DNA of 64,000 nucleotides from Humibacillus xanthopallidus (lineage in GTDB: Bacteria; Actinomycetota; Actinomycetes; Actinomycetales; Dermatophilaceae). The notes beneath the pieces are model-generated. The model searched no databases. It was given only the letters and a program-made list of their open reading frames with translations, and was not told the origin of the DNA. Shown piece after piece: positions 34,754-43,783 of this stretch; within the stretch, counting starts at the first letter, position 1, and every line of letters starts with the position of its first letter. The DNA lies in the NCBI RefSeq assembly GCF_006717145.1, contig NZ_VFQF01000001.1:682001-746000 (forward strand), read 5' to 3'. The translations under genes were made by a program, and so were the position numbers.

Positions 34754-35853
34754 CGCAAACGCTCCCAGAAACTCGGTCCGACGGGCTGGTCGAAGCCCTG
34801 CGGTGCGACGAGGTAGCCCGCGTCGTCGACTTGGATCTTGAGCTGCGGCAGCGGGCGCTTGGCCGGTCCGAAGATGACGTTGCAGTCCTCGGTCAGGTCA
34901 AACGTCGACTGGTGGCAGGGGCAGAGCAGGTGGTGGGTCTGCTGCTCGTAGAGACCGACCGCACACCCGACGTGGGTGCAGATCTTGGAGTAGGCGACGG
35001 TGCCGTCGACGCCCCAGTCACGGGCCTTCTGGACCTTGATGAGCTCGGGGTCGAGACGGATGAGGATGACGGCGGCCTTGGCCTTCGCCTCGAGCACGTG
35101 CTTGCCGTCGTCGATGAACTTCTGCAGCGTCTCGGGCATGACGTGGAAGACGGAGCCGTTCGTGACGTCCTCGAGCTTGATCGGGGTCATCTCGGGGTCG
35201 CGCATGAGGCGGATCGGCTTGCCGTCGTTGTAGGCGGGGTCCCAGATCGTGGTCTTGAGCTGCTCGACGTCCGTCGGGCCGAGCGAACCGGCGACCTGCA
35301 GGCCGAGGGGTAGGGCGAAGAGCCCGAGTGCGCCACCGAGGGTGTACTTGATGAGGGGACGACGGGGCAGCTGCGCAGCCTCGCCGCCCTTGCTCACGGC
35401 CGCGACGGCTTTCGCGCGGTCGGCGGGGGAGGAGGCCTGCAGGTGGCGCTCCTCGACGACCTCGGTGTCGGGCATCAGGGTCTTGGCCCAGTGCACGGCG
35501 CCGAGACCGATCATGAGGATGGAGATGCCGAGCGACACGCCGAGCACGACGTTCTGCGTGCTCGCGATGCCGATGCCGGGGAAGTAGAAGGTCGCCTCGT
35601 CGGGAACGACGAAGTAGGCGACGAGGAAGACGAGCGCGCCGAGCATCGACAGGCCGAACATCGTCGCGACCTGGCGCTCGGCCCGCTTGGCGGCGAGCTC
35701 GTCGTCATCCGCGAGCCGGTGCACGTGCGGCGGCAGGCCCGGGTTGTCGAAGCGGTCGACCGCACCGGCCTGAGACTGCTCGACCACGCCACCCTGGGTG
35801 GCGGAGACGAGCGCGCCGCTCTCGCCTGGTGCCGTCGTCTCGTTGTCGTTCAT
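34750..35853 (-). CDS. qcrA: Rieske iron-sulfur subunit of the bcc complex
   Basis: This 367-residue protein has three N-terminal membrane helices, the actinobacterial QcrA arrangement, and a C-terminal Rieske domain with CTHVGCAVG and CPCHQSTFDL (2Cys-2His [2Fe-2S] ligands). The start is ATG 35853. It is coupled to qcrB by a 4-nt overlap and lies 49 nt after qcrC. Confidence 0.97.
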   Translation of the reverse strand: MNDNETTAPGESGALVSATQGGVVEQSQAGAVDRFDNPGLPPHVHRLADDDELAAKRAERQVATMFGLSMLGALVFLVAYFVVPDEATFYFPGIGIASTQNVVLGVSLGISILMIGLGAVHWAKTLMPDTEVVEERHLQASSPADRAKAVAAVSKGGEAAQLPRRPLIKYTLGGALGLFALPLGLQVAGSLGPTDVEQLKTTIWDPAYNDGKPIRLMRDPEMTPIKLEDVTNGSVFHVMPETLQKFIDDGKHVLEAKAKAAVILIRLDPELIKVQKARDWGVDGTVAYSKICTHVGCAVGLYEQQTHHLLCPCHQSTFDLTEDCNVIFGPAKRPLPQLKIQVDDAGYLVAPQGFDQPVGPSFWERLR

Positions 35854-35902
35854 CGGGTCCTGGTCCTGTCGTCAGTCGGGATGCGAAGCAGCCGTGGGGC
35901 GG

Positions 35903-36709
35903 TCATGCGGCCTTCTTGCCGAGCCACACCGCACCCGCGATGAGGATGCCCAGACCGAAGACCCAGGCGAAGAGGCCCTCGGACACGGGGCCGAGGTTGC
36001 CGAGGCTGAAGCCGCCGACGTTGGTCTGGTCGCGCTGGGCGGCGAGGTAGGAGATGACCTGCTGCTTGCCCTCGGGCGAGATGTTGCGGTCGTTGAAGAC
36101 GGGCATCGACTGCGGGCCGGTCACCATGGCTTCGTAGATCTGGCGGGGCGTCGCCTCGTCGAGGGCAGGGGCGTACTTGCCGCGGGTCAGCGCACCGCCG
36201 GCGCCGGCGAAGTTGTGGCACATGGCGCAGTTGACGCGGAAGATCTCGCCGCCGGTCGCGATGGCCCTGTTGTTCTCGGGCGTGCCCGGCTGGATGACCG
36301 TCGTCCACTTCTCCTCGGGGACGGCCGGGCCGGCGCCGAGGGAGGCGACGAAGGCGGCCAGGGCCGCGATCTGGGTCTCGTCGAACTTCACCTTGTTGAC
36401 CGGAGCCTGCACGTTCGGCCCGGCGAGCGGCATACGGCCCGTGCTGACCTGGAAGTCGACGGACGCAGCGCCGACGCCGACGAGCGACGGCCCGGACTTC
36501 GTGCCCTCGGCGTTGACGCCGTGGCAGCTCGCGCAGTTGGCGAGGAAGAGGTTCTTGCCGTCCTGGACGGCGTCGGCGGAGACCGTGGACGCCGCGTTGG
36601 CGTCCTTGGGGGCGAAGAAGGAGTACGCGCCTCCGGTCACGAGCAGGCCGAGCAGCAGCAGCACCGCGATCGCGGCGGGGTGTCGGCGTCGGGCGGCCAA
36701 GGCGTTCAC
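35903..36709 (-). CDS. qcrC: Diheme cytochrome c subunit of the bcc complex
   Basis: This 268-residue protein is anchored at both ends by hydrophobic helices. Two heme c sites are present: CASCHG (about residue 59) and CAMCHN (about residue 160). QcrC passes electrons directly to the CuA of CtaC, replacing a soluble cytochrome c. The start is GTG 36709. It sits between ctaE and qcrA as in other actinobacteria. Confidence 0.97.
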   Translation of the reverse strand: MNALAARRRHPAAIAVLLLLGLLVTGGAYSFFAPKDANAASTVSADAVQDGKNLFLANCASCHGVNAEGTKSGPSLVGVGAASVDFQVSTGRMPLAGPNVQAPVNKVKFDETQIAALAAFVASLGAGPAVPEEKWTTVIQPGTPENNRAIATGGEIFRVNCAMCHNFAGAGGALTRGKYAPALDEATPRQIYEAMVTGPQSMPVFNDRNISPEGKQQVISYLAAQRDQTNVGGFSLGNLGPVSEGLFAWVFGLGILIAGAVWLGKKAA

Positions 36710-36836
36710 GGTGCGGTCCTGTCGTCCAAGGTGGTCGTCGGTCGGTCTGTCGGTCGGGCGTTGAGGCGGTGAGTCGTGCCCTGAAGCGGTGGAGCGGGCG
36801 GCTGAACGAGAGCGATCGGTGCGGTCATCGACGACG

Positions 36837-37499
36837 TCAGCGCAGGATGTAGATGGTCGCGAAGAGCGCGATCCACACGACGTCGACGAAGTGCCAGTAG
36901 TAGGAGGTCACGACGGCGCCGGTCGCGTTGGCGTGGGTGTAGCGCCGCGTCGTGAAGGTGCGGGCGATGATGAGCAGGAACGCGATGAGGCCGCCCGTGA
37001 CGTGCAGACCGTGGAAGCCGGTCGCCATGTAGAAGACGGACCCGTAGGCGTCGGAGCTGAGCGTGACGTTCTCGTGGACGAGCTCGGCGTACTCCATGAC
37101 CTGGCCGGCGATGAAGAAGGCGCCGAAGAGGTACGTGAGGACGTACCACTCCCGCATGCCCCAGCCCTTGATGTCGTAGAGCTTGCCCGTGCGGGCCTTC
37201 TGGCCGCGCTCGGCCTTCCAGACACCGAGCTGGCACCACACCGAGGAGATGACGAGCACGAGGCAGTTGATGCTCGCGAACGTGAGGTTGAGCTTCTGCG
37301 TCTGCTCGGCCCAGAGGTCGGTGCGCACCGACCGGAGCTGGAAGTAGACGGCGAAGAGGCCGGCGAAGAACATCAGCTCGGACGACAGCCACACGATGGT
37401 GCCGACGGCAACCATGTTGGGCCGGGTCGCCGGTCCGTGCGCCGCCGGATTCATCACTGCACTGGAAGGAACTGCTGATGCTGTCGCCACGTTGGCCAT
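36837..37499 (-). CDS. ctaE: Cytochrome c oxidase subunit III
   Basis: This 220-residue protein with several membrane helices contains [33 protein letters not shown] and [14 protein letters not shown], the CoxIII signatures. The start is ATG 37499 (MANVATAS); an in-frame GTG at 37508 is an alternative. The frame is open far upstream, but that covers trpD antisense. It leads the ctaE-qcrC-qcrA-qcrB operon, with a 127-nt gap before qcrC. Confidence 0.95.
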   Translation of the reverse strand: MANVATASAVPSSAVMNPAAHGPATRPNMVAVGTIVWLSSELMFFAGLFAVYFQLRSVRTDLWAEQTQKLNLTFASINCLVLVISSVWCQLGVWKAERGQKARTGKLYDIKGWGMREWYVLTYLFGAFFIAGQVMEYAELVHENVTLSSDAYGSVFYMATGFHGLHVTGGLIAFLLIIARTFTTRRYTHANATGAVVTSYYWHFVDVVWIALFATIYILR

Positions 37500-37769
37500 T
37501 ATTCCCACATTCCTCTGCGCCTGCGCGAGTGACCCCCCCGATTGGAGCGGTTTGTTGATCGGGTGTCGAGCATTCGTGACCATTCCGACATGCAAGGGGT
37601 CACGCCACCGCAGATGCTGCCGTATGCCGTCCGGTGACGTCACGCAGGCCCTCCGAGACCACCCCGAGACGACCCTGACCCGACACTCGACACGACCCCC
37701 GACACGTGCGCCGACCATGCACCGGAGGTTGCTGCAGCGCGGGGGTGCGGGGCCGGTAGCATCGGGCCC
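37500..37769. promoter_or_regulatory. Divergent intergenic region between ctaE and the receiver gene
   Basis: These 270 bp must hold the promoters of the ctaE-qcrCAB operon (minus) and the receiver-trpD pair (plus). I see no gene and no clear operator; one copy of the GTATGCC motif lies at about 37,622. No -10/-35 pair can be named with confidence. Confidence 0.4.
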
Positions 37770-38243
37770 ATGACCGCCCCGAACGACAGCTCGAACGACA
37801 GCGCGACCTCGACGCAGCTCACGACGACGGGATCGCAGCCCCAGCCGCGCATCGAGGTGTCGGTCCTGCTCTACAGCGACGACTACACGACCCGTGACGC
37901 AGTGCGCGCGGCCGTCGGGCGCCGTCCGGCCAAGGACGTCGAGGTGGTGCGGTGGCACGAGTGCGCCACCGCCGACGCGGTCATCAGCACGGTCGACCAC
38001 GAGCGCTTCGACATCCTCGTGCTCGACGGCGAGGCCGCCAAGGTCGGCGGTCTGGGCCTCGCCCGGCAGCTGAAGAACGAGATCTTCGACTGCCCGCCGA
38101 TCATCGTGCTCACGGGCCGTCCGCAGGACAGCTGGCTGGCCGCCTGGTCGCAGGCCGACCTGGCCGTGCCGCACCCGCTCGACCCGATCGCGCTCACGTC
38201 GGCCATCACGACGCTGGCGCGCTCGGGCGTTCCCGCGGCCTGA
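37770..38243 (+). CDS. Stand-alone response-regulator receiver-like protein
   Basis: This 157-residue protein has a disordered N-terminus (about 28 residues) and a CheY-like fold. The acidic pair is in [11 protein letters not shown], the phospho-acceptor Asp in ILVLDGEA (D86), and the Thr in IIVLTGRPQ. The usual K-P is replaced in AVPHPLDP. There is no output domain. A protein of this type often stands before trpD in actinobacteria, as here (3-nt gap). The missing Lys suggests altered or absent phosphorylation switching. Confidence 0.8.
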   Translation: MTAPNDSSNDSATSTQLTTTGSQPQPRIEVSVLLYSDDYTTRDAVRAAVGRRPAKDVEVVRWHECATADAVISTVDHERFDILVLDGEAAKVGGLGLARQLKNEIFDCPPIIVLTGRPQDSWLAAWSQADLAVPHPLDPIALTSAITTLARSGVPAA

Positions 38244-38246
38244 CGC

Positions 38247-39299
38247 ATGGCGACCGACGCCGAGCACACGTGGCCCGCACTTCTCTCGGAGCTCATCGCC
38301 GGTCGTGACCTCGACCGGGCCACGACCGCATGGGCGATGGACCGCATCATGGCGGGCGAGGCGACGCCGAGCCAGATCGCCGGCTTCCTCATCGGCCTGC
38401 GCTCCAAGGGTGAGAGCGTCGACGAGATGAGTGGGCTCGCCGAGGTCATGCTCGGCCACGCCCGGCGCATCGAGGTCGACGGCCCGAGTCTCGACATCGT
38501 CGGCACCGGCGGGGACCGGGCCCACACCGTCAACATCTCGACGATGTCGTCGATCGTGGCCGCGGCCGCCGGGGTGCGGGTCGTCAAGCACGGCAACCGG
38601 GCGGCCTCGTCGTCGTCGGGCAGCGCCGACGTGCTCGAGGCGCTCGGCATCGACCTGTCCCTCGCGCCCGAGCGGGTCGTCGAGATCGTCAGCGAGGCAG
38701 GCATCACCTTTTGCTTCGCCCAGACCTTCCACCCGTCGTTCCGGCACACGGCCGTGCCGCGCCGCGAGCTCGGCATCGGCACGGCGTTCAACTTCCTCGG
38801 CCCGCTCACCAACCCCGCCCAGCCGACGTATGCCGCCGTGGGCTGTGCCGACGCCCGCATGGCTCCGCTGCTGGCGGGTGTCTTCGCGAGCCGCGGCCGC
38901 GACGCGGCCGTCTTCCGCGGTGACGACGGGCTCGATGAGATCACCGTCTCGACGACGTCCGCGGTGTGGTGGGTCCGCGACGGCGACGTCGGCCTCCGCT
39001 CGCTCGACCCGACCCGGCTCGGTCTCGACCTGCACCCCATCGAGGACCTCCGGGGCGGCGACGCCGAGCACAACGCCCAGGTCGTGCGCGACACCTTCGC
39101 CGGTGCCCGCGGCGCCGTGCGCGACGCGGTCCTGCTCAACGCGGGCATCGCCCTCGCGCTGACCCGACCCGACAGCGGCTCCGACGCGGCTGCCTTCCAC
39201 GACGACGTCCGGGCCGGCATGGAGCTGGCCGCCGGCGCGATCGACTCCGGCGCAGCGACCGCCGTGGTCGACCGCTGGGTGGCAGCCACCCGCGCCTGA
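38247..39299 (+). CDS. trpD: Anthranilate phosphoribosyltransferase
   Basis: Second step of tryptophan synthesis. The 350-residue length is normal. The PRPP-binding glycine loop [40 protein letters not shown] and the [29 protein letters not shown] blocks are intact. The start is ATG 38247, 3 nt after the receiver gene. Other trp genes are not in the window. Confidence 0.96.
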   Translation: MATDAEHTWPALLSELIAGRDLDRATTAWAMDRIMAGEATPSQIAGFLIGLRSKGESVDEMSGLAEVMLGHARRIEVDGPSLDIVGTGGDRAHTVNISTMSSIVAAAAGVRVVKHGNRAASSSSGSADVLEALGIDLSLAPERVVEIVSEAGITFCFAQTFHPSFRHTAVPRRELGIGTAFNFLGPLTNPAQPTYAAVGCADARMAPLLAGVFASRGRDAAVFRGDDGLDEITVSTTSAVWWVRDGDVGLRSLDPTRLGLDLHPIEDLRGGDAEHNAQVVRDTFAGARGAVRDAVLLNAGIALALTRPDSGSDAAAFHDDVRAGMELAAGAIDSGAATAVVDRWVAATRA

Positions 39300-39322
39300 C
39301 ACCGCGCCGAGCTTCAGACCCC

Positions 39323-39609
39323 GTCGAGTGGCCGCGCCGTCACACGAGCCCCAGCCTGGGCTCTCGCCTCCGTCGAGTGGCCGCTCCATCACATGCGCAC
39401 CAGTCGAACCGTGGTTGGTGGGACCACGCGGCCACTCGAGGGTGATGGTGGGGTCAGGTGTCGGGGGGCGCTCCGTCACACGAGCCCCAGCCTGGGCTCT
39501 CGCCCTCCGTCGAGTGGCCGCTCCGTCACACGCGCAGCAGTCGAACCGTGGTTGGTGGGACCACGCGGCCACTCGAGGGTGGGGGCGTGGGATCACGCGG
39601 CCACTCGAG
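39323..39609. repeat. Complex repeat cluster with direct and inverted GTCGAGTGGCCGC units
   Basis: GTCGAGTGGCCGC starts at 39323, 39372 and 39509, and its complement GCGGCCACTCGAG at 39428, 39565 and 39597. A unit of about 110 bp is duplicated with a 137-bp period (39372/39509 and 39428/39565), and the last two inverted cores are 32 bp apart. It fills the gap between the convergent trpD and Lrp-type genes; no gene is visible here. Confidence 0.88.
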
Positions 39610-39622
39610 GGTGACGGTGGGG

Positions 39623-39907
39623 TCAGGCGTCGTCGAGGCCGAGGCTGAAGGCTGCCTCGAGGTCGTGCGACGAGTACGTGCGGAAGGCGATGTGCGTCGA
39701 CGTGCCGACGACCCCGGACACCTTGTTGAGGCGGTCGGCGATGACATCGGCGAAGTCGTCGTGCGACCGCACACGGACCATCGCGATGAGGTCGGCGTCG
39801 CCGGTGACGGAGTAGACCTCGGAGACCCCGGGGATGTTGGCGATCTCCTCGGCGACCTCGGGGATCCGGTTGACCTCGCAGCTGATCATGACGATGGCGG
39901 TGATCAC
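39623..39907 (-). CDS. Stand-alone Lrp/AsnC ligand-binding (RAM) domain protein
   Basis: This 94-residue protein is a complete alpha-beta RAM domain ([40 protein letters not shown]) with no helix-turn-helix. Such proteins are small effector-binding oligomers; the target is unknown. GTG 39907 overlaps the stop of the exonuclease gene by 4 nt, so the two are co-translated. Confidence 0.9.
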   Translation of the reverse strand: MITAIVMISCEVNRIPEVAEEIANIPGVSEVYSVTGDADLIAMVRVRSHDDFADVIADRLNKVSGVVGTSTHIAFRTYSSHDLEAAFSLGLDDA

Positions 39908-41718
39908 GAGGACACCCTAGCCGTCCGCACCACTGCGGGTCCGGTGCCTCGTGGGCCTGCAGGTCGCGACCCTTCAGGTCGCGGGCCGGGTCGCCTGCCC
40001 GCGGCGGGCACGTCGTTGTCGAAGCCGACCACGTCGCGCGCTGCGGCGACGGCCGGCTCGAGCTCGTGGCGCACCGCGCCCGCGCCCCCGACGGGGCAGG
40101 TCCACGTGCCGTCGAGCTCGACGATGCGCACCCCGGGGGCCTCGAGCCACCGCAGCAGGATCTCGGTCTCCTCGACGAGGGCCGACGGCCGGTCGGGCGT
40201 CGGCGGCGCGACGACCTCGGCGGTGGCCTGCAGGGTGCGGACGTAGACCATGGGGTCGGCTCCGCGCGGGCTGACGGCGGTGCCGGCGAGGCGACCGTGT
40301 CGGATGCTCACGAGCTCCCACCCGCCGTGGTCGGCGCGCCGGGCGGCGACGATCTCGGGGGAGCGGGCGAGCGGAGCGAGGCGCTGGGCCCGGGCCGCGC
40401 CCCGGACGAGCTGGAGGAAGCGGTCGCGCACGCGCGCGGCGTCCTCGAAGCGCTCGGCAGACGCGAGCTCCTCGAGCCGGGCGCGCAGCAGGTCGGATCC
40501 GGGGCGGGCGTTGCCGCTGAAGATCGCCGCGCAGTCGGCGACGACGATGGCGTAGTCGCCCTCGGACTGCGCCCCGGTGCACGGTGCGCCGCAGCGGCCC
40601 ATGTCGGCGAGCGCGCACGCCGACGAGCGGCCCGACAGACGACCGGTGCACTGCCGCAGCGGCACGACCTCGTGCACGGCGTCGATCGCGGACTGCGCCG
40701 TGAGGCGCGAGCGGAAGGGCCCGATGTAGTGGGCGTCGTCGTCGCGCACCTGCTTGACGATCGACAGCCGGGGGAAGCGCTCGCTGGTCAGCTTGACCCA
40801 CATCGTCCTGCGGCCGTCCTTGGACCGGCGGTTGAAGCGCGGCTTGTGCTCGTCGATGAGTCGTAGCTCGCGCACCTGTGCCTCGAGCGGGGTCTGGCAG
40901 ACGACCGGGTGCACGGCTTGGGCCAGGCGCACCATCTCGGCCATCCTGCTGCGCTGCTCGGAAGCGGTGAAGTAGGACCGGACGCGGGTGCGGATGTCGC
41001 GGCTCGTGCCGACGTAGAGGACCCGGCCGTTGCCGTCCTTGAAGAGGTAGACCCCGGGCGCGTGCGGCAGCGGGTCGGCGAGGAAGCGCTTGCGTCGCTG
41101 CGTCGGCGTGACCCGGGAGCTGTAGCTCGCGAGCTCCTCGAGCGTGCGGACGCCGAGGTTGCCGACGCGCTCGATGAGGCCGTGGAGCACGTCGACGGTG
41201 GCGCGGGCGTCGTGCAGGGCGCGGTGGTCGGGCGTCGTCGTCGCGCCGAAGACCTGCGCGAGCGAGCCGAGGCGGTGGTTGGGTGACTCGTCGCGCACGA
41301 CGAGCTGGCGGGCGAGCTGGAGGGTGTCGAGCACCGCGAAGCCCGGCCAGGCCGTGCCGGTGCGGGCAGCCGCGGCCTTGAGGAAGCCGATGTCGAAGCC
41401 TGCGTTGTGGGCGACGAGGACGCTGCCGGCCGCGAACTCGAGGAAGGCGGGCAGGGCCGTCTCGATGCGCGGCGCGCCTCGCACCATGCCGTCGGTGATG
41501 CCGGTGAGCACCGAGATGAACGCCGGGATCGGCTCGCCGGGGTCGACGAGGGTCTGGAACTCACCGAGCTGCTCGCCCCCGCGAACCTTGACGGCACCGA
41601 TCTCGGTGATACCGCACTCGGCCGGGGCACCCCCGGTCGTCTCGAGGTCGACCACGACGAAGGTGACGTCGGCGAGGGAGGTGCCGAGGTCATCGAACGT
41701 TGACTGGATCGCCTGCAT
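39904..41718 (-). CDS. DEDD exonuclease fused to UvrC-like GIY-YIG nuclease
   Basis: The 604-residue protein is predicted to act in DNA repair. The N-terminal DnaQ-like 3'-5' exonuclease has VVDLETTGG (about residue 22), [12 protein letters not shown] and [21 protein letters not shown] domain follows ([18 protein letters not shown], about residues 223-240, with the Arg and Glu side chains downstream). Then come a UvrC-type Cys cluster ([15 protein letters not shown]) and a region like the UVR helix pair ([21 protein letters not shown]). The start is ATG 41718. This fusion is known across actinobacteria as a Cho/UvrC-like protein. Confidence 0.92.
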   Translation of the reverse strand: MQAIQSTFDDLGTSLADVTFVVVDLETTGGAPAECGITEIGAVKVRGGEQLGEFQTLVDPGEPIPAFISVLTGITDGMVRGAPRIETALPAFLEFAAGSVLVAHNAGFDIGFLKAAAARTGTAWPGFAVLDTLQLARQLVVRDESPNHRLGSLAQVFGATTTPDHRALHDARATVDVLHGLIERVGNLGVRTLEELASYSSRVTPTQRRKRFLADPLPHAPGVYLFKDGNGRVLYVGTSRDIRTRVRSYFTASEQRSRMAEMVRLAQAVHPVVCQTPLEAQVRELRLIDEHKPRFNRRSKDGRRTMWVKLTSERFPRLSIVKQVRDDDAHYIGPFRSRLTAQSAIDAVHEVVPLRQCTGRLSGRSSACALADMGRCGAPCTGAQSEGDYAIVVADCAAIFSGNARPGSDLLRARLEELASAERFEDAARVRDRFLQLVRGAARAQRLAPLARSPEIVAARRADHGGWELVSIRHGRLAGTAVSPRGADPMVYVRTLQATAEVVAPPTPDRPSALVEETEILLRWLEAPGVRIVELDGTWTCPVGGAGAVRHELEPAVAAARDVVGFDNDVPAAGRRPGPRPEGSRPAGPRGTGPAVVRTARVSS

Positions 41719-41851
41719 GCCCCGACGGTATGCCGCGGCGCCGACAACGCCCGGAAGGCGCGGCGGTCGTCGGCGGGCGCCGAGGAGTGTCGGTGGTCGC
41801 CCTTAGCGTCATTCGTGACAGAACGCAACGAGACGTGAAGAGGTGCCCAGG

Positions 41852-42226
41852 ATGATGCTCGTCGACTGCAACACCTGCCCGGTGCGGCACGTCCGGTGCG
41901 CGGACTGCATGGTGACCGCGCTGACGGCCGTGCCCCTCGCCCCGCGCGAGGCCCCGCGCCCGGTCCTGACCGAGGCCGGTGCCGCCCCCACTCCTGCCCC
42001 GGCCCCTGCCGAGGGTGGCTCCGAGTCAGGTTTCGCCGGCCCGCCGCGCCTCGCCCTCGACCGGGCGGAGCGCCATGCGGTGTCGGTGCTGCTCGGTGCC
42101 GGGCTCGTGACGGTGCAGGAGGCCAACGCGGCCCGCGCCGTGCCGGCCGAGGGTTTCGCCTCCGCAAGCATGCATTCCCACCACGCGCCCGCCCGTTCCG
42201 CGAGAGCCACCCGCGCCGCAGGCTGA
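41852..42226 (+). CDS. Small protein with N-terminal four-cysteine cluster
   Basis: This 124-residue protein begins MMLVDCNTCPVRHVRCADCM, with C6, C9, C16 and C19 placed to bind Zn or an Fe-S cluster. A Pro/Ala-rich middle and a helix with LDRAERHAVSVLLGAGLV follow. AAGAGG lies 8 nt before ATG 41852. Actinobacteria commonly have such proteins; function unknown. It diverges from the exonuclease gene and precedes the lipoprotein metallopeptidase gene by 41 nt. Confidence 0.75.
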   Translation: MMLVDCNTCPVRHVRCADCMVTALTAVPLAPREAPRPVLTEAGAAPTPAPAPAEGGSESGFAGPPRLALDRAERHAVSVLLGAGLVTVQEANAARAVPAEGFASASMHSHHAPARSARATRAAG

Positions 42227-42267
42227 CCGCGATCGGCGGGGGTGCAGTGGCGTGTCACCATGACGAG

Positions 42268-43728
42268 GTGTCCCGACTTCGGCTCGTGCTCCCCGCGCTG
42301 GCCGCCGCCGTCCTGGCCGTGCCGGCCCTGGCCTCCTGCACGGCGTCGAGCAGCGCCAACACCGGACCCGGCACCGTCGACCGAGCGTCGACAGGCAGCA
42401 CGGCATCAGCGCGGGCGTCTTCTGCAGGGGTCGACGAGGTCACCGCCCTCGTCAAGGACCGGTTCGGCGCCGTCACGAAGGGTGACCGGACCGCCTGGCT
42501 CGCAGCCCTGGCGCCGGACGTCGGCGATGCTGCCAGAACCACCCAAGGCAGGATCTTCGACCGGATGCGGGCCATGGGTGTCACCGATCTGAGGGTCGTC
42601 TCGATCGCCGTGCCCGGCCCGCCCTCGGCCACGACGAGCGCAACGCCCATGAGCGCCGCCGCTACAAGCACCACCGCTACGAGCACCGCCGCCGCGAGCA
42701 CCGCCGCGACGAGCACCACTCCAACGAGCACCGCGGCTACGAGTACCGCCGCTACGAGCACCACTGCGGCGAACGACATCCGGGCCCGGCTCACCGCCAC
42801 CTACCGGCTCGGCGGCTTCGACACGAGCCCCCGCACGTTCGTCGTCGACCTGGCCCTCGAGGCCGATCCCCGGGCGAGCAACGGCGCCACCGGAGCCGGC
42901 CCGACACCGCGCCTGCGCTCGTGGGACCCCGCCGAGCGGCTCCAGCCGTGGGACCTCGCCGGTCTCCGGGTGCGCCGCACCGCCGACGCCCTGCTGCTCG
43001 TCGTGGGTCCTCAGGCACGCCTCGACGAGCTCGACCGCCACGTGCGGGCCGCAGCACGCAACGTCTCCGCCGTCTGGGGGCGGTCCGAGCCCTCCGTCTG
43101 GGTGGCCCCCGGCACCGACGACGACGCGGCCCGTCTGCTCGGTCGCACCGCGGCAGCCATGACACGGGTGGCCGCGGTCACCGACGGCCCGCTCGAGCCG
43201 GGTGAATCTGCCGGCGCCGACCGCATCGTCGTCGCTCCGACCCCGTGGTCGGGGCTGAGCGGCGTCGGTCGCGACGTCGTCCTCACGCACGAGCTGACGC
43301 ACGCCAGCGTGCGGGCGACGACGACGCGCTCCGTGCCGGACTGGCTGGCCGAGGGCTTCGCCGAGCTCGTCGCCTACCGCACGGTCACCCTGCCGGAGCG
43401 TCAGGTCGTCGCGCCGGCGCTCGACCTCGTGCGCACCCAGGGCCTTCCGACGGCCCTGCCCACCGACGCGGCCTTCGACCCGGCCACGGGCCGGTTGGAG
43501 GCGGCATACGGCCTCGCCCTGCTGGCCGTGAGGGAGCTCGCCGACCGGAAGGGCATGCCCGGGCTGGTGCGCCTCTATCGCGAGGCCGCGGGTGGACTGC
43601 CAGCGCCGACCGCGAGCCTCGGCGACCCGGAGGCGGTCACCGACCTCGCCCTCGAGCGGGCCGGCACCGACCGCGCCACCCTCGTGCGGCAGTGGCGCTC
43701 CCGCATCGCCTCGCTGACTGCCCAGTGA
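42268..43728 (+). CDS. Lipoprotein zinc metallopeptidase-like protein
   Basis: This 486-residue exported protein has a signal with lipobox PALASC (about residue 20) and an N-terminal SnoaL/NTF2-like-looking segment (DEVTALVKDRFGAVTKGDRTAW). A low-complexity Ala-Ser-Thr tract at about residues 125-170 is encoded by ACGAGCACCGC-type repeats (about 42,655-42,775). The C-terminal metallopeptidase domain has H-E-x-x-H in VLTHELTHASV (H341, H345) and the downstream gluzincin-type Glu in WLAEGFAELVAY. The start is GTG 42268. Substrate unknown; it should act at the outer membrane face. Confidence 0.8.
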   Translation: MSRLRLVLPALAAAVLAVPALASCTASSSANTGPGTVDRASTGSTASARASSAGVDEVTALVKDRFGAVTKGDRTAWLAALAPDVGDAARTTQGRIFDRMRAMGVTDLRVVSIAVPGPPSATTSATPMSAAATSTTATSTAAASTAATSTTPTSTAATSTAATSTTAANDIRARLTATYRLGGFDTSPRTFVVDLALEADPRASNGATGAGPTPRLRSWDPAERLQPWDLAGLRVRRTADALLLVVGPQARLDELDRHVRAAARNVSAVWGRSEPSVWVAPGTDDDAARLLGRTAAAMTRVAAVTDGPLEPGESAGADRIVVAPTPWSGLSGVGRDVVLTHELTHASVRATTTRSVPDWLAEGFAELVAYRTVTLPERQVVAPALDLVRTQGLPTALPTDAAFDPATGRLEAAYGLALLAVRELADRKGMPGLVRLYREAAGGLPAPTASLGDPEAVTDLALERAGTDRATLVRQWRSRIASLTAQ

Positions 43729-43783
43729 CCGCCAAGTTCCGGTCGCGTGCCGACCGATCGCGTGCCCGGCCGGTCGCCGCCGG

